A DNA stretch of 64,000 bases from Symbiodinium sp. CCMP2592. Its lineage: Eukaryota > Sar > Dinophyceae > Suessiales > Symbiodiniaceae. Positions 51,601 to 61,790 of the stretch are shown here, piece after piece. The translations under genes were made by a program, and so were the position numbers. The stretch lies in NCBI GenBank assembly GCA_905221615.1, contig CAJNDT010002913.1, positions 186,001 through 250,000 on the forward strand, in the 5' to 3' direction. The notes beneath the pieces were generated by a model. That model did not search any database. It was given only the letters and a program-made list of their open reading frames with translations, and had not been told where the DNA came from. Position 1 is the stretch's first letter, and the number at the start of each line of letters is the position of its first letter.

Positions 51601-51913
51601 TCCAAGCATCCTCAGAACTGCACTGCGCTGCCCTCTTCCTCGAGCCCCAACACCTTGCCCTATATCCTAAACACCGACCCATAGTCCCGAATCAATACAA
51701 AGACCTTCATAGTTCAACAAGGGTTTCGGGGTAGATTCTACAGTATAGAAACATGAACGAGCCCTAAAGAACTGTATTATCACCGTGTATTAGTGTAAAG
51801 GAACCAGATACTACTACGTTAAACTCAGGGGCCCTAAGGAATAGTATGATCTAAATGGCAGTGTCCAGTGTAGCTGGATTCGGGAACCCCTTAAGAATAG
51901 CCTTATTCGTATT

Positions 51914-52026
51914 ATGTGGGTGGTTGTCAAAATCATGGTCCCTTTTTGGATCCCTATTAATTGTAGTACGGCACCTAATATTTAGGGTTCTCAAAAAGGT
52001 ACCATAATTTTGACAACCACCCATGT
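51914..52026. mobile_element. Family F palindrome, intron candidate
   Basis: Downstream of exon 52021-52134 on the minus strand. Donor GTGGTTGTCAAAATTATGG at 52020. The acceptor is unclear (CTTAAG at about 51892 would fit), and the frame is also open through the element. Confidence 0.75.
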
Positions 52027-52134
52027 GTTTGTTTTTAAGCTTCATTTTAAAGTGTGTCTGCTTCAACGGCCGAAGAGCAGCTCCCTCGAAGACGGTCAGG
52101 CGCTTCAGCGGCTCCTGGGCCTCACGACACGCTG
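52021..52134 (-). CDS. Exon flanked on both sides by palindromic elements
   Basis: 114 bp reads ACREAQEPLKRLTVFEGAAL then RPLKQTHFKMKLKNKHMG. Its acceptor (CCCCTATAG) is the end of a G element and its donor (GTGGTTGTC) is the start of an F element. Length fits 2 + 37 codons + 1. Function unknown. Confidence 0.6.
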
Positions 52135-52343
52135 CTATAGGGGCCTTAACAGTTACTTGGAGGTTCGTGGGTAATTATAAGTGGGGGTACAAGTAGGATT
52201 TATTTATTAAGGGACCTATAACCCCACTTATAACTACCCATGAACCTCCAAGGGGAGTAGGGTTTGGAGGCCGGTTTTACTAGGTTTATAATAAGGAACC
52301 CAAAACAGTATTGGTACGTAATCATTATAAGGCCCCTATGCTG
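52135..52343. mobile_element. Family G element with a family B element nested inside
   Basis: G arms CTATAGGGGCCTTAAC and CATTATAAGGCCCCTATG enclose a complete B element (52154-52252, TACTTGGAGGTTCGTGGGTA to AACCTCCAAGG). AGT lies on both sides of the B copy, a possible target duplication. Confidence 0.8.
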
Positions 52344-52389
52344 GAGATTCACAGCTTTGCCTTGGTTGAGGGTTTAGTGCTATTGGGCA

Positions 52390-52625
52390 TTATTGGGCTC
52401 CAAAGTGCTCATGATTAATTGGTTGACGTGGTCTAGTTGAAGGTTTGTTGGTGCTGAAAACTGAGGTTGAAGACGTAAGGTAGCTGCAGCTACACTCAGT
52501 CGTAATATAACCCAAATTGAGGAATACATCAGCCAGATTGCCGTTTACCATCACTGTGACTGACAGGATTGCTCGGCTCCGACAGAGATTGGCCTCGGGA
52601 TCAGGGCGACTCGCGGTTTGGGGGT
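52390..52625 (-). CDS. Possible terminal exon, product unknown
   Basis: The frame reads TASRPDPEANLCRSRAILSV then TVMVNGNLADVFLNLGYITT and ends INHEHFGAQ and a stop. Composition is protein-like. Acceptor not fixed. Confidence 0.45.
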
Positions 52626-53234
52626 TTAAAGACAATGAGCCGTCCCTCCGGCATCCTCAGCCATTTACACCCTGAAACCCAAAAAACATGAGAGAAAGTA
52701 CAGATCTAATCTAAACCCTTTCGGGAGGGGGTGTGCAGTCTCAAGAAAGCGTGTCTGGGGGTGGAGCCTCTGCTAGTGGTGCGATAGCTAGCTATATTAT
52801 TACTATAATTATATTATTAATATTGTTGTTTATATTTTATTCTCATTATATTACTATTATTGTTATTATTATTAATATTATGATTACTACTATTATTATA
52901 CCAGAGCAAACTGCATGGCCGCAAGATGCCCTGATCGGACGGAACTCCGGCAGACTGTGTCTGTAGAGATAAAACCCTGCAGAACCCCACTGTACCGCCG
53001 TCGAAACCCTCCAAAGACCCCTAGTTTCGTGATCACACCAAAGTAAGGGCCTTGGGTTGCTGCACCAGAACATCCAACAACTTCTCGGGGAACGCTCCAG
53101 CACTGACCATATCCTTGCATACAGGCTTCAGGATGTAATGTTTGGCGGTTTGTGGATTCCGGGTTTAGGGTTCAGGGAATTAGAAGGGCCTAGGGTTAAG
53201 GGCGAATGCGATGCCTCCACTCCAAACCGCACTG

Positions 53235-53295
<61 letters not shown>

Positions 53296-53297
53296 GC
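53235..53297. repeat. (CTA)n microsatellite
   Basis: About 60 bp of CTA ending in CTGCTG. Confidence 0.95.
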
Positions 53298-53512
53298 TGC
53301 TACTGTCAATTTCATGCTGGCTTTTCTGTATTGTTTGGAGCGAAGTGTCCCCACGGATGAGAACGACGCCCTCCGGGACAGTGGCCGTCGACCCGGCTTG
53401 GACGGCGAGGAGGAGCCCGTGCACGTGATGAAGAGCTGCCCGGGCTCCTAAGGAGCAGGAACTCTCTTTGGGGGCATCTGGGGGGAAGGATTGGGCGGCA
53501 CAGAAAACTACT

Positions 53513-53585
53513 CAACCCTAAACCCTAAACCCTAAACCCTAAACTCCCAAACCCTCAACCCTAAACCCTCAACCCTAAACCCTAT
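53513..53585 (-). repeat. Interstitial CCCTAAA tract
   Basis: CCCTAAACCC and CCCTCAACCC units. Confidence 0.9.
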
Positions 53586-54201
53586 AATTCCTACGGTAGG
53601 AGCAGTTTCGGGGGAGCTGAGGCTCCAAAAGGGCAAAGTGCATGGATTGCTTTGCTTCGCTACCTTTTCATGTTGAGTTTGCTGTACCCGTACCCGTTGC
53701 TTCGACTTTCTGGCTCTAACTGAGATAGAGACCTTAATTAAGGATAGTCTAGTAGGTTCTAGTGTCCTTATAGTAGGAACATGTAGGAACCCTAGAGAAC
53801 CGTATCAGTAGTCATTTAGATTTAAGCTTCCTTTTGTTAGGGGCATCCTGGGGTCCTCCAGCTCCGCATGCGGAGTACAACACGACGTCGAAGGCCAGAT
53901 TTTGCTCACTTTCCCCAAGCCTCTGCAGCTGTGCTGCCAGATTCTCGGCATACCTGGGTTCCCAAAACTGCAAAATCCAACTCTGCGGGCTTGGGTGTGT
54001 TTAAGGCTTTTGGGGCTTATTGTGGTCTAATCGTGGCGGGCTGCTTACCGAATTTGGGGGCCTAGTCCATGGGGTTCTGAGTGTCCGACTTGGGGTTATA
54101 ACTAGAAATCATGCTACAGCAGCCAAGTGGTCACGTCAACAAAAGGGCTTCACTCCAATGTGAGCCCTAAACGCTCAACCCAGAAGCTCCTAAGGTAAAA
54201 G

Positions 54202-54286
54202 CCAGAAAGTTGGAATATGATTATCCTACACCCTTTGTGGTAAATTATAAGGTATCCTACCCTGAAACCATATTCCAACTTTCTGG
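54202..54286. mobile_element. Palindromic element, family I
   Basis: 85 bp, opposite orientation to and almost the same sequence as the 30656 copy. Confidence 0.85.
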
Positions 54287-54711
54287 AGTTCCCTGTAGGA
54301 GAAATTCAGAGATCAGTTTCTGCATTGCATCCAAGCTGCTCAGAGGCGTTGCAAAGCCAGGTCACCATTTGCCACCTCTTCAAGAAATGGGGCTTAAGCC
54401 CATCAGAAGGCAACTGCCGGAGAACCCGCAAATGCACACCTAACCCCCGTTCAACGAAAAAGAATCGGCGGAAGCCGACCCTAAAAACAATGAACATAAC
54501 TGTACGTGCATGTGTATATGTATGTGTTTATGGTCGTATATATACACACACCCCAAAACCCACGACAAGAAAACCCTGTACAAGAAAACCCTGTACTGTA
54601 ATACAGCGGTCGGAATGATGTTCCATGCGGCTCCTCGTATGATTATAGTATACTGTAATGCAGCCGAAACCAAATTCTAACTGTTCTTATTGCAGTTACT
54701 CTTGCGACTAC

Positions 54712-54816
54712 TACTGTTGATGATATAAATCCTGCATTGCCTCAAGGACTCTAAACTACGGCAATTATGGTATATTCTTTATTATGGGCAATGCGGGATT
54801 TATATCATCATCCGTA
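54712..54816. mobile_element. Palindromic element, family D
   Basis: TACTGTTGATGATATAAATCC and GATTTATATCATCATCCGTA. Confidence 0.85.
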
Positions 54817-55236
54817 CTTTAATTTTTGGAACTACCCTAAACCCTGAACCCCTGAACCGCTCCTTTTAATTCCTAGAAGCAGCTCGCATGTGGTTGGGCC
54901 TCCCTCCGCTCGGTGACTCTGGGCCAACGCTCGGAAGCTGTGCCGCCGTCGGGATCAGATCGCAGGTCCTCTGCTTAGAGCTTAGTAGAGCCTTAAACTA
55001 CAAAACCAGACTTCTTTTTAAGGTTCTTGTTATAAACCCTAATATGGAAGCTACCAAACCCTACTGCTTTTTGGGGTTCTGATTATAAACCGTATTATGG
55101 AATTGGTTTTGGTAGGTTAACGTAGGGTTTAGGGCTTGGGGCGACCTATGGCCTGGAGTTTCAGTTGTAGGTACCATCTCGATATTGTATAGGGCTTAGA
55201 GTTGAAAAGTGCAGGTACCATTGCACAGGGTTTATA

Positions 55237-55455
55237 CTATTTTAGGTTTAGGTACCATTGCAGAAATTGCAGAGGGTAAGCTACGTCGTTTTGCAAGGGT
55301 TCTACTTCTCGGACCAAGCGTCGTCTTGGGCGTAGGAGGCGCAATTTCGCTTTGATAGCAATAGGCCACCCGGACCTAAGAGTTTCATTTTGCAAGGGAC
55401 TCTTGATTTCGATTTGTACAGCTTGGAGTTCAGAAGGTGTGAGATTTAGGCTCAA
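55237..55455 (-). CDS. Possible terminal exon, product unknown
   Basis: The frame reads LTPSELQAVQIEIKSPLQNE, then KAKLRLLRPRRRLVREVEPL and QNDVAYPLQFLQWYLNLK to a stop. Good composition in this frame only. Function unknown. Confidence 0.5.
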   Translation of the reverse strand: MSLNLTPSELQAVQIEIKSPLQNETLRSGWPIAIKAKLRLLRPRRRLVREVEPLQNDVAYPLQFLQWYLNLK

Positions 55456-55762
55456 GATTTGGGGTGCAAATTCCGGGTTCAGTGTCCGGGCTCAGGGTTT
55501 CGGGGCTTGTTTAGCAACTCTTGGGATTTACGACCCGATGTAGTAGGATCCTGAGCGCAAGGACCCACCCCAAAATATATGAAAACCAGCACCATTACGA
55601 TACAGACCCCACAAGACACTGAAAACGTATGGCAAAGTGACTTATTTCAGAAACCCTAAACCCTAAACCGTGGCTCCACCTTCGAGCCCTCATCGACGAG
55701 AAGGTCATGACACGCCTCAGGCAGGCCCTGGTGCCGGCAAGCAAGGAAAGCCGTGGACCCTG

Positions 55763-55884
55763 CCTGGGTTCTTGTTGAGGAATTTAGGGTTTAGGGGTTC
55801 AGGGTAAAATTAGGGTCTACAGTAAATGATATGGTCTCCTAATTATAGTAACTTAAATTAAATCCTTGAAAACAAGAACCCAGC
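55763..55884. repeat. Palindrome with a TTTAGGG interior
   Basis: GCCTGGGTTCTTGTTGAGGA is matched by TCCTTGAAAACAAGAACCCAGC. The centre has TTTAGGGTTTAGGGGTTCAGGG. Confidence 0.6.
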
Positions 55885-55986
55885 TGCGGAGACGTTCACG
55901 TCGCCCTCAAGGACGTGAAGCTCCCGAATCCAGAGAGCGGGAGAGCGCCAGCTGAATTTCATCATCTTCCTTGGGTGTTAGTTCCG

Positions 55987-56150
55987 TTTAGGGCCTTAGG
56001 GTTTAGGGTTTAAGGGTTTAGGGGTTTAGGGTTTAGGGGTTTAGGGGTTTAGGGGTTTAGGGGTTTAGGGTTTAGGGTTTAGGGCTTAAGGGTTTAGGGT
56101 TTAAGGGTTTAGGGCTTAAGGGTTTAGGGTTTAAGGGTTTAGGGTAAAGG
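55987..56150 (+). repeat. Long interstitial TTTAGGG tract
   Basis: About 160 bp of GGGTTTAGGG, GGGGTTTAGGG and GGGCTTAAGGG units. Confidence 0.9.
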
Positions 56151-56253
56151 AGTTTAACTTACAAGCTACCATACATAGGAGAGTTTGACTGCAGCTACCG
56201 CGGGAAGGAAAGCAACAAAATGCCACGGCTGGTGTCCTGAGTTCAACTTTCCG

Positions 56254-56440
56254 CTACCTACGATGTGCCCCAAACCAAAACGGTAGCATAAGTTCAGTGT
56301 CTTCACAAGGGCCCAGCTGCGTTGTGACGTAGTGGTCCATCTGAAAGGATGGGCCAAGAGCTTCCAGGAAGCCGCCTGAGGGGGTGTTCTGAATTTCGCC
56401 GTCATAACGCCTCCGCTCCTCCAATCCTGAAGATCCTGGC
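56254..56440 (-). CDS. Possible exon, product unknown
   Basis: The frame reads SGLEERRRYDGEIQNTPSGG then FLEALGPSFQMDHYVTTQLG and PCEDTELMLPFWFGAHRR to a stop. Acceptor near TGCCAG at 56443. Function unknown. Confidence 0.5.
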
Positions 56441-57193
56441 ATAAGCCGTGAAAACTACCTGCGGCAAAATCCTACACCCTAAGTTCAACCCCGAAACCCT
56501 AAACCCAAGATAGAAACCCACCCAAGAGCAGGCCCGGTTTTGCAGGATGCCGCTCCTGGCGGCTGCCATCGGTGCAGCGGTAGGCAGGACATCTCGCCGA
56601 AGCCTTTTGGAACTCACAGAATGGCAGAAAGGGCTTGCGAGGTATGCAGAGGTTACGATTTGGGGTGGAGGGGGTTGACGGTTTAGGGTTTGGGTTTCGG
56701 GCGTGTTCAAGGTGTATGCTTTCTGGGACCACCCAAGCACCCTTCAAGGCGGCTATTGTCCTGATTGGATGATATTTGGGCTGTAATAGAGGGTAATTGA
56801 TTGATCCAGCGAGGGTGTGGCTTTGAACTTGGGGTTTTAGGGTGAGGCAATTACAGCAAGGGAGGGTCATTTCCGAGTTCATCTTAGCTTATACCCCCAT
56901 ACCCCCCCCTGCGCTATTACACCATTTTAAAAGCCACCTGCTAATCCAAACCTTATACCAAAACCCCTAAACCCTAACCACCACCCGAATACTTTACCTT
57001 ATCCATATCCTAACCAATATCCTAACCACTGAACTCGGAAATGATAGAGCCTAAAACCTCCCAAAGCTAAACATCCCACCTAATCTAAAAGCCTTCCTAA
57101 AGCCTATAACCACGAACTCGGAAATGTTCCCCTTGTAGGAAAATAATAATAATGAATATCATTATCATTATTATTACTATTTTTATTATTCAT

Positions 57194-57563
57194 TTAGCAA
57201 TGCCAACATCGGAAAAACCTGCTCGGTGCTTCAACTATTTTGAAATCTATGTATTCCAATCTTTCTTTACTACAAACATACCGTGTTCCCTGTTTGTGTA
57301 TTTCTAACCAATGACACTTCTGTAGGCTTTTATACCAAGTGAATTTAGGAGTATATACATACGGCTCATCTAAATAATTTCGTCCGTCTTGGGCTTGTTC
57401 CATAAATTTTAGTATTGCGTGTTTGATTGGCACATAGTGTTTTGTTTCTATTTGTTCAACTTGAAATATGTGATTTGCAGTTGTTAATAACAGTTTGTCA
57501 TATTGCGGCTCCACAAGCAGATAAAAACTCACTGTCAATTTATTCCGTGAATATCTCAGTCAT
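57194..57563 (-). pseudogene. Viral-island ORF with an early frame change, function unknown
   Basis: The ATG at 57563 opens MTEIFTE and a stop. The long frame (LLVEPQYDKLLLTTANHIFQ, KFTWYKSLQKCHWLEIHKQG, KERLEYIDFKIVEAPSRFF) starts in the next frame with no ATG. A single-base indel near GGAATAAA would explain this. The C-terminus is rich in Cys/Trp (FRCWHC). The conserved motif at 57608-57626 lies about 45 bp upstream. No family recognised. Confidence 0.5.
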
Positions 57564-57607
57564 TTCCTCACTAATACTTTAAGGTATTTTGTCTTTAAAA
57601 GGTTTTC

Positions 57608-57626
57608 GTAAAATGCAGGCTAATTT
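57608..57626 (-). promoter_or_regulatory. Repeated promoter-like motif, copy 1
   Basis: AAATTAGCCTGCATTTTAC on the minus strand, about 45 bp before the ATG of the 57194-57563 gene. It matches 18 of 19 bases of the copy at 58233. Confidence 0.5.
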
Positions 57627-57652
57627 GAATTCTCAATATATAATATATTAAT

Positions 57653-57945
57653 ATGCCAGAAGTTATACTAAAAAATCATCTAAACCAGATAAGAAATACG
57701 ACGCAGTCATTGATGGAAAAAAGACGGTTTCATTTGGTGCTACAGGATACAGTGATTTTACAAAGCACAAAGACGAGGAGCGAAAGCAAAGGTACATAGC
57801 AAGGCACGGTGCTACACAAACATTTAACGACATAGAAAAACCGCAAACTTGGGCGAGGTATATTCTTTGGGAGAAAAAGACAATACCGGAAGCAGTTAGA
57901 AATATGGAAAAGAAGTTTAATATAGATACAAAAGTCAAGAAATGA
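57653..57945 (+). pseudogene. DUF5754-like viral protein with a frame slip
   Basis: The plus frame reads KKYDAVIDGKKTVSFGATGY then SDFTKHKDEERKQRYIARHG, and further on WARYILWEKKTIPEAVRNME. This GxxGYSD(F/Y)TKHKDxxRKxxYIxRH pattern with a following WxxWxLWxKxT block is how I remember DUF5754, found in mimivirus-like, phycodna and polinton-like viruses. Function is unknown. The only ATG (57653) is in another frame. An A6 run at 57670-57675 one base short would account for it. It is the only plus-strand gene of the island. Confidence 0.6.
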
Positions 57946-57977
57946 GTAGGGTTTAACTAAAGTTAATTAGTAAAATA

Positions 57978-58199
57978 CTACTGTTTCTTTGCTTCCTCTT
58001 GTTTCATAATGTCTCTTGTTTTCGTATCAGCAAGTTCAACAAACATTTTTCCGTTCCTTACATAAACTGTAGTGAAACAATTATTTTCAATATACGGCAC
58101 AGCAGTTATGGCATCCATAACTTCATTTTCTACCAAGTTTAAGTCATCATTAAGTTTAATGAATTCTTGTTTGCTTTTATATCCAAAGGCTGCTGTCAT
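57978..58199 (-). CDS. Viral-island small ORF, function unknown
   Basis: 73 codons from an ATG at 58199: MTAAFGYKSKQEFIKLNDDL, NLVENEVMDAITAVPYIENN, TVYVRNGKMFVELADTKTRD. It is acidic, with AT-rich codons, and ends MKQEEAKKQ. The promoter-like motif is 34 bp upstream. Confidence 0.6.
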   Translation of the reverse strand: MTAAFGYKSKQEFIKLNDDLNLVENEVMDAITAVPYIENNCFTTVYVRNGKMFVELADTKTRDIMKQEEAKKQ

Positions 58200-58232
58200 T
58201 AATATATCTGTTCTCAATTCTTAATGATTTTT

Positions 58233-58251
58233 GTAAAATACAGGCTAATTT
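58233..58251 (-). promoter_or_regulatory. Repeated promoter-like motif, copy 2
   Basis: AAATTAGCCTGTATTTTAC on the minus strand, 34 bp upstream of the 58199 ATG. Confidence 0.5.
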
Positions 58252-58271
58252 ATATTACACAGAAGGTTAAG

Positions 58272-58538
58272 CTATTCTCTCTTGGCATCATCAAATTTAA
58301 CACTGTAATAGTCTAAAGTCTCTTGTTTTGGTTCTTTTATTTGACAATTGTTTAACTTATAAATATAAACATTTCTTCTCTTCTTATAAACATCACTATC
58401 TTTATCCATTGGTTTATGGTGTTGTTTAGGTTTATTGTTCAAACTATCAACTTTTTTATCAATCAGATCTAACTTCTCCAATATCTTTTGAAATTTTGTT
58501 GCTTTTGCTTCGGTCTTAACATCATCTATGTCACTCAT
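58272..58538 (-). CDS. Viral-island small ORF with a coiled-coil start
   Basis: 88 codons from ATG at 58538. The N-terminus is helix/coil-like (TKFQKILEKLDLIDKKVDSL), then a Lys-rich linker and RRNVYIYKLNNCQIKEPKQE ending FDDAKRE. A TATATAGG box precedes the ATG by a few bases. Function unknown. Confidence 0.6.
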   Translation of the reverse strand: MSDIDDVKTEAKATKFQKILEKLDLIDKKVDSLNNKPKQHHKPMDKDSDVYKKRRNVYIYKLNNCQIKEPKQETLDYYSVKFDDAKRE

Positions 58539-58560
58539 ATACCTATATAAAGGTTTTAGA

Positions 58561-58785
58561 TTAAAAGTTTTTGAAGTTTAAAATTTTGCGTTTTAACTTC
58601 TGTTTATCTAAGCATCTCGTACATAAAATAGTATAATCTTTGTTCTTCTGCAAACTTATAACATTTTCTAACTCTTTATATGTCTTACAAATCTTGCAAT
58701 ATCTCGTTTCAAAACAGTTATAAGTTAATTCATTTATATAGTTATTAGAGAACGATACTACTATTCTGCCTGTATATATTGTCAT
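58561..58785 (-). CDS. Viral-island small zinc-ribbon-like protein
   Basis: 74 codons from ATG at 58785. RYCKICKTYKELENVISLQK then YTILCTRCLDKQKLKRK has two CxxC pairs 23 residues apart, a zinc-ribbon or treble-clef pattern, and a basic tail. A role in transcription is possible but only a guess. It starts 35 bp after the end of the next ORF. Confidence 0.6.
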   Translation of the reverse strand: MTIYTGRIVVSFSNNYINELTYNCFETRYCKICKTYKELENVISLQKNKDYTILCTRCLDKQKLKRKILNFKNF

Positions 58786-58819
58786 ATAACTCGCGTTATA
58801 ATAAAAATTATAAAGCCAA

Positions 58820-59092
58820 TTACCTGGAGAACCTCTGTTGCCTAAAATAATTGGGTGCCGCTCCAAACGGAGCGCCTTTGCTAAAGTCGCCCACAATTGT
58901 GTCACCGGCAATATCCCCAAAACCAAAGATGTCACTGTGACCATTATCATCTGTAAACCACTTTTGAAGAGGTCTCTGTGGGTAAGGTTGATCTTCAAGT
59001 ATGTGCGGATACATGCAGATAAGGTTGTTATGTTTTATTGATGGTATTTCCGTTGGGGCTTGCTCTTGCATAGCATTAAGCAGGGGATTCAA
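58820..59092 (-). pseudogene. Viral-island ORF interrupted by a stop, function unknown
   Basis: Text AMQEQAPTEIPSIKHNNLIC, QRPLQKWFTDDNGHSDIFGF and DIAGDTIVGDFSKGAPFGAA is open to a TAA. Upstream the same frame continues (IKVCIQPEQPPQ) across one TAA at about 59099, which looks like a CAA-to-TAA change. No ATG is found at the present start. Confidence 0.5.
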
Positions 59093-59374
59093 AGGTTGTT
59101 ATTGAGGGGGCTGCTCGGGTTGTATGCATACTTTGATATCGTTAAGTTACTGCAACACTTGAAAACAAAGCTAGATGCCCGAGCTTATTCGGTCAAGGTG
59201 TATAGTATTGTCGGAATGAACCTCCCCATCCCCATCTACAGGTCCTTCATAATCCAGAAATGCCCATAATCCCAAATTCTAAGAACCGAACCCTCCCATC
59301 CATCGAGAGGCTGGCCCAGCAGATTGGTGCGTTGTGGCACAGGCAGACCAAACAAGTTTACAATAGAAGTTATA

Positions 59375-59379
59375 TATAT

Positions 59380-59420
<41 letters not shown>
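59375..59420. repeat. (TA)n microsatellite
   Basis: TATATACACACATATATA then TA to a T7 run. Confidence 0.95.
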
Positions 59421-60288
59421 TTTAGCATACATAAATACAGGTATGTATACATCCATATTGCATATAATACAATTCATGATATACAATATAGTTGGGTGTC
59501 TTTAAACTCATTATACCTGTATACTATACTGACATAACCCTAAACCCATAACCCTTGTAACAAAAACAAAAACCTGCCTCTGCAGACTAGAAGCTGTGTG
59601 TCCAGGCCTTTTCGTTCTCACTCGCCCGGGAGGGCAGCATCGCGCGAAAGCCGGAATGTCGCGGCGTAGTGTCGCAAACCTGCGAATACAGGGGGGTTTA
59701 TGTATCTGAATAATTACAATGGGTTTTGAGGTAGATTGAACTACGAAAACAAGGAACAGCCAGGAGTAATAGCCTTTTACCAGTTGTTCAGGCCCCTACA
59801 AGTTTTCTGTATGCAAGCGGAAACACAAAGCACCAGAACTGCATCAGAAGTATCTGGGCTCGTCACTTGGGAAATTTCCGTCTTCTGACAGTTCTGAACC
59901 CTAAACTCCCTGACCCCTAAACCGTATTGAACAAAATTATAGTCTGGTCCTGACTACTGAGGTCGGGCCGAGAAATCTCGAAGCTTACATTTGCATGCCA
60001 AAATCGAACACCAAACACACTCACAAAACCTTGAAACCCAAAGCCCTGAACCCTAATGCCGCCCCAAAGCGCTAAACCCTGAACCTCAAGGCAAAGAACT
60101 CAAGAAACTAAACCCGAAGACCCCGCCAAGCAAGCCTCGGAGTAGCGACCAAGAGTGGAAGGTTGAGACACCAGATTCACCAAGGCAGCCTCCGCTTTGG
60201 CATCAGGCATTTAGGGTATGCAGGTTTGAGGACTTAGGCGGGGGGAGTGTGGTTTCAGGTTATAAGGTTCAGGAAACTAGTACTATTC

Positions 60289-60510
60289 CTCCTGCTGCTG
60301 TTGCTACTGCTGCCGCCGCTGCTGCTACAGCTACAGATACAGCTAAAGCTACAGCTGCTGCTACTGCTGCTGCTGCTACTGCTGCTGCTGCTACTGCTGC
60401 TGCTACTGCTGCTATTGCTTTTGCTGCTACTGCTAGTGCTACTGCTACTGCTGCTGCTGCTGCTGCTACTACTACTACTACTACTACTACTACTGCTACT
60501 TCTACTACAG
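60289..60510. repeat. (CTG/CTA)n trinucleotide array
   Basis: CTGCTGCTA mixtures with AGCTACAG interruptions. The Leu, Ala/Thr and Ser frames are artefacts. Confidence 0.95.
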
Positions 60511-60958
60511 TTATGGGATTCAGGGGTCACAGAATGTTCAAAGGTGCAACCTTTACTTTCTACTGATCCCCAAAGATGTTCAGGATTCAGAATGCGATGT
60601 TAGCAAGCGTGGTACTCACTACCGTTCATTGGCTATGTTTGACAGAGGCTCCTTGTCGGCTTTCCGGCATGACTTCTAGTTGGCTGTCCATTTGCTTTCA
60701 ATTTATCCTTCTGGGAAGGGTCCAACATTGAACGACGGTTATCACATATCATGATGCTTCGCTTATGAAGGAAAGGGCTGATCTTCCTACCCCAAAGCCC
60801 TCAACCCTAAACCCTACCGCCCTACCTATGCCCTCAACTTTCAACATATGTACCCAGCAGCCCGGATTCCATCCATGAGCAAGCTGAATGCATCGCGATG
60901 GCCACCCACCAAGTCATAGCTCAGCAAGCCTTGTCTTGTAAGTTGCTTAGTCTGCTCT

Positions 60959-61300
60959 GTGCGTTCGGCAAATTACCACTACGAGCTGTTACTACTACCG
61001 TTCTCCCTGCTGCCATCATCGATAAGTCTGATCGCTGCTCATATTTTGCTAAGTGCATACTGTGCTACTAACACTTTCATGAGCATTACCGCTAAACCAT
61101 TAACCCTTAGCACTAAACAAGGGGACCCCAATGGTCAGAGCCTTGTGACCCCAGTAAAGGCTGGCTTCGGGTGTTTAGAGCATCCCGAGGCTGCTCCTTT
61201 TTCGGACCCCTGCAATAAAAGTATGTTACATATAAGGATACTTGCGCGGACTTTTGCAACAATAAACAAGTACATAAGCAGTCTTTTGGGTGGATGCTAA
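60959..61300 (+). CDS. Possible terminal exon, membrane-like
   Basis: A 113-codon frame with hydrophobic ELLLLPFSLLPSSISLIAAH then ILLSAYCATNTFMSITAKPL, ending in a TAA. No acceptor fixed. Confidence 0.35.
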   Translation: MRSANYHYELLLLPFSLLPSSISLIAAHILLSAYCATNTFMSITAKPLTLSTKQGDPNGQSLVTPVKAGFGCLEHPEAAPFSDPCNKSMLHIRILARTFATINKYISSLLGGC

Positions 61301-61649
61301 CAAAAATCAATAGTAAACATCAGGATCCTTTCGGGGACCTTTAGACAAACAATGTGGAGCATATCAGGATCCTTTTGGGGATCCTTGCAACACTCACAGC
61401 AAAATAACAGGAATCCTCATGCGTTTTCCGAGTTGCGCATGGGGCCGCGTCGATCACTCATACCAGAAGCGACAACAACAGTGGCAATAATGTAACACTG
61501 GGCATGATTCATCAGGGTAATAATAATGGCAATGATAATGAAACCATAATACTAATACTGACCATGCAATTATTTATCAGTAATCAGAAAAGCATAGCCA
61601 TCGTAATACGATGAACAATCCTTAACTAAGTTCCATCTACCCAAGGAGC

Positions 61650-61790
61650 TGCGCACTCGCAGAATCTCCTGCTGCTTGGCTGCGATCTCTTCCCGGCTCA
61701 GCTGCAAGCAGGAGTCTACAAAGCCGACAGTGGACAACTGCTCCTGAAGTTCGACAGAGCGTCTAAGGGCCTGATTTTCTAGATACATTA
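61650..61790 (-). CDS. Possible exon with a coiled coil
   Basis: The frame reads LENQALRRSVELQEQLSTVG then LQLSREEIAAKQQEILRVRS. Heptad-like Leu/Glu/Gln spacing suggests a coiled coil. GTAGATGG after SSLG is a possible donor. Confidence 0.45.

Larger units (their letters stand above)
57120..59130. other. AT-rich island of probable viral origin
   Basis: Base composition drops sharply to AT-rich. Introns, palindromic elements and TTTAGGG units are absent. Six compact ORFs of about 70-125 codons are packed 20-70 bp apart, five on the minus strand. One resembles a DUF5754 protein of large DNA viruses. This suggests an insert from an algal nucleocytoplasmic, virophage or polinton-like virus. Some genes have stops or one-base shifts, so it is likely inactive. 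Confidence 0.6.

Noticed and set aside
57663..57938. Minus-strand ORF of 91 codons
   Set aside because: The opposite strand carries the DUF5754-like pattern; this is its shadow.
59093..59505. Plus-strand frames after the viral island (VKLLQHLKTKLDARAYSVKV; SIERLAQQIGALWHRQTKQV)
   Set aside because: Protein-like pieces but in different frames with stops between, and no splice sites I could fix.
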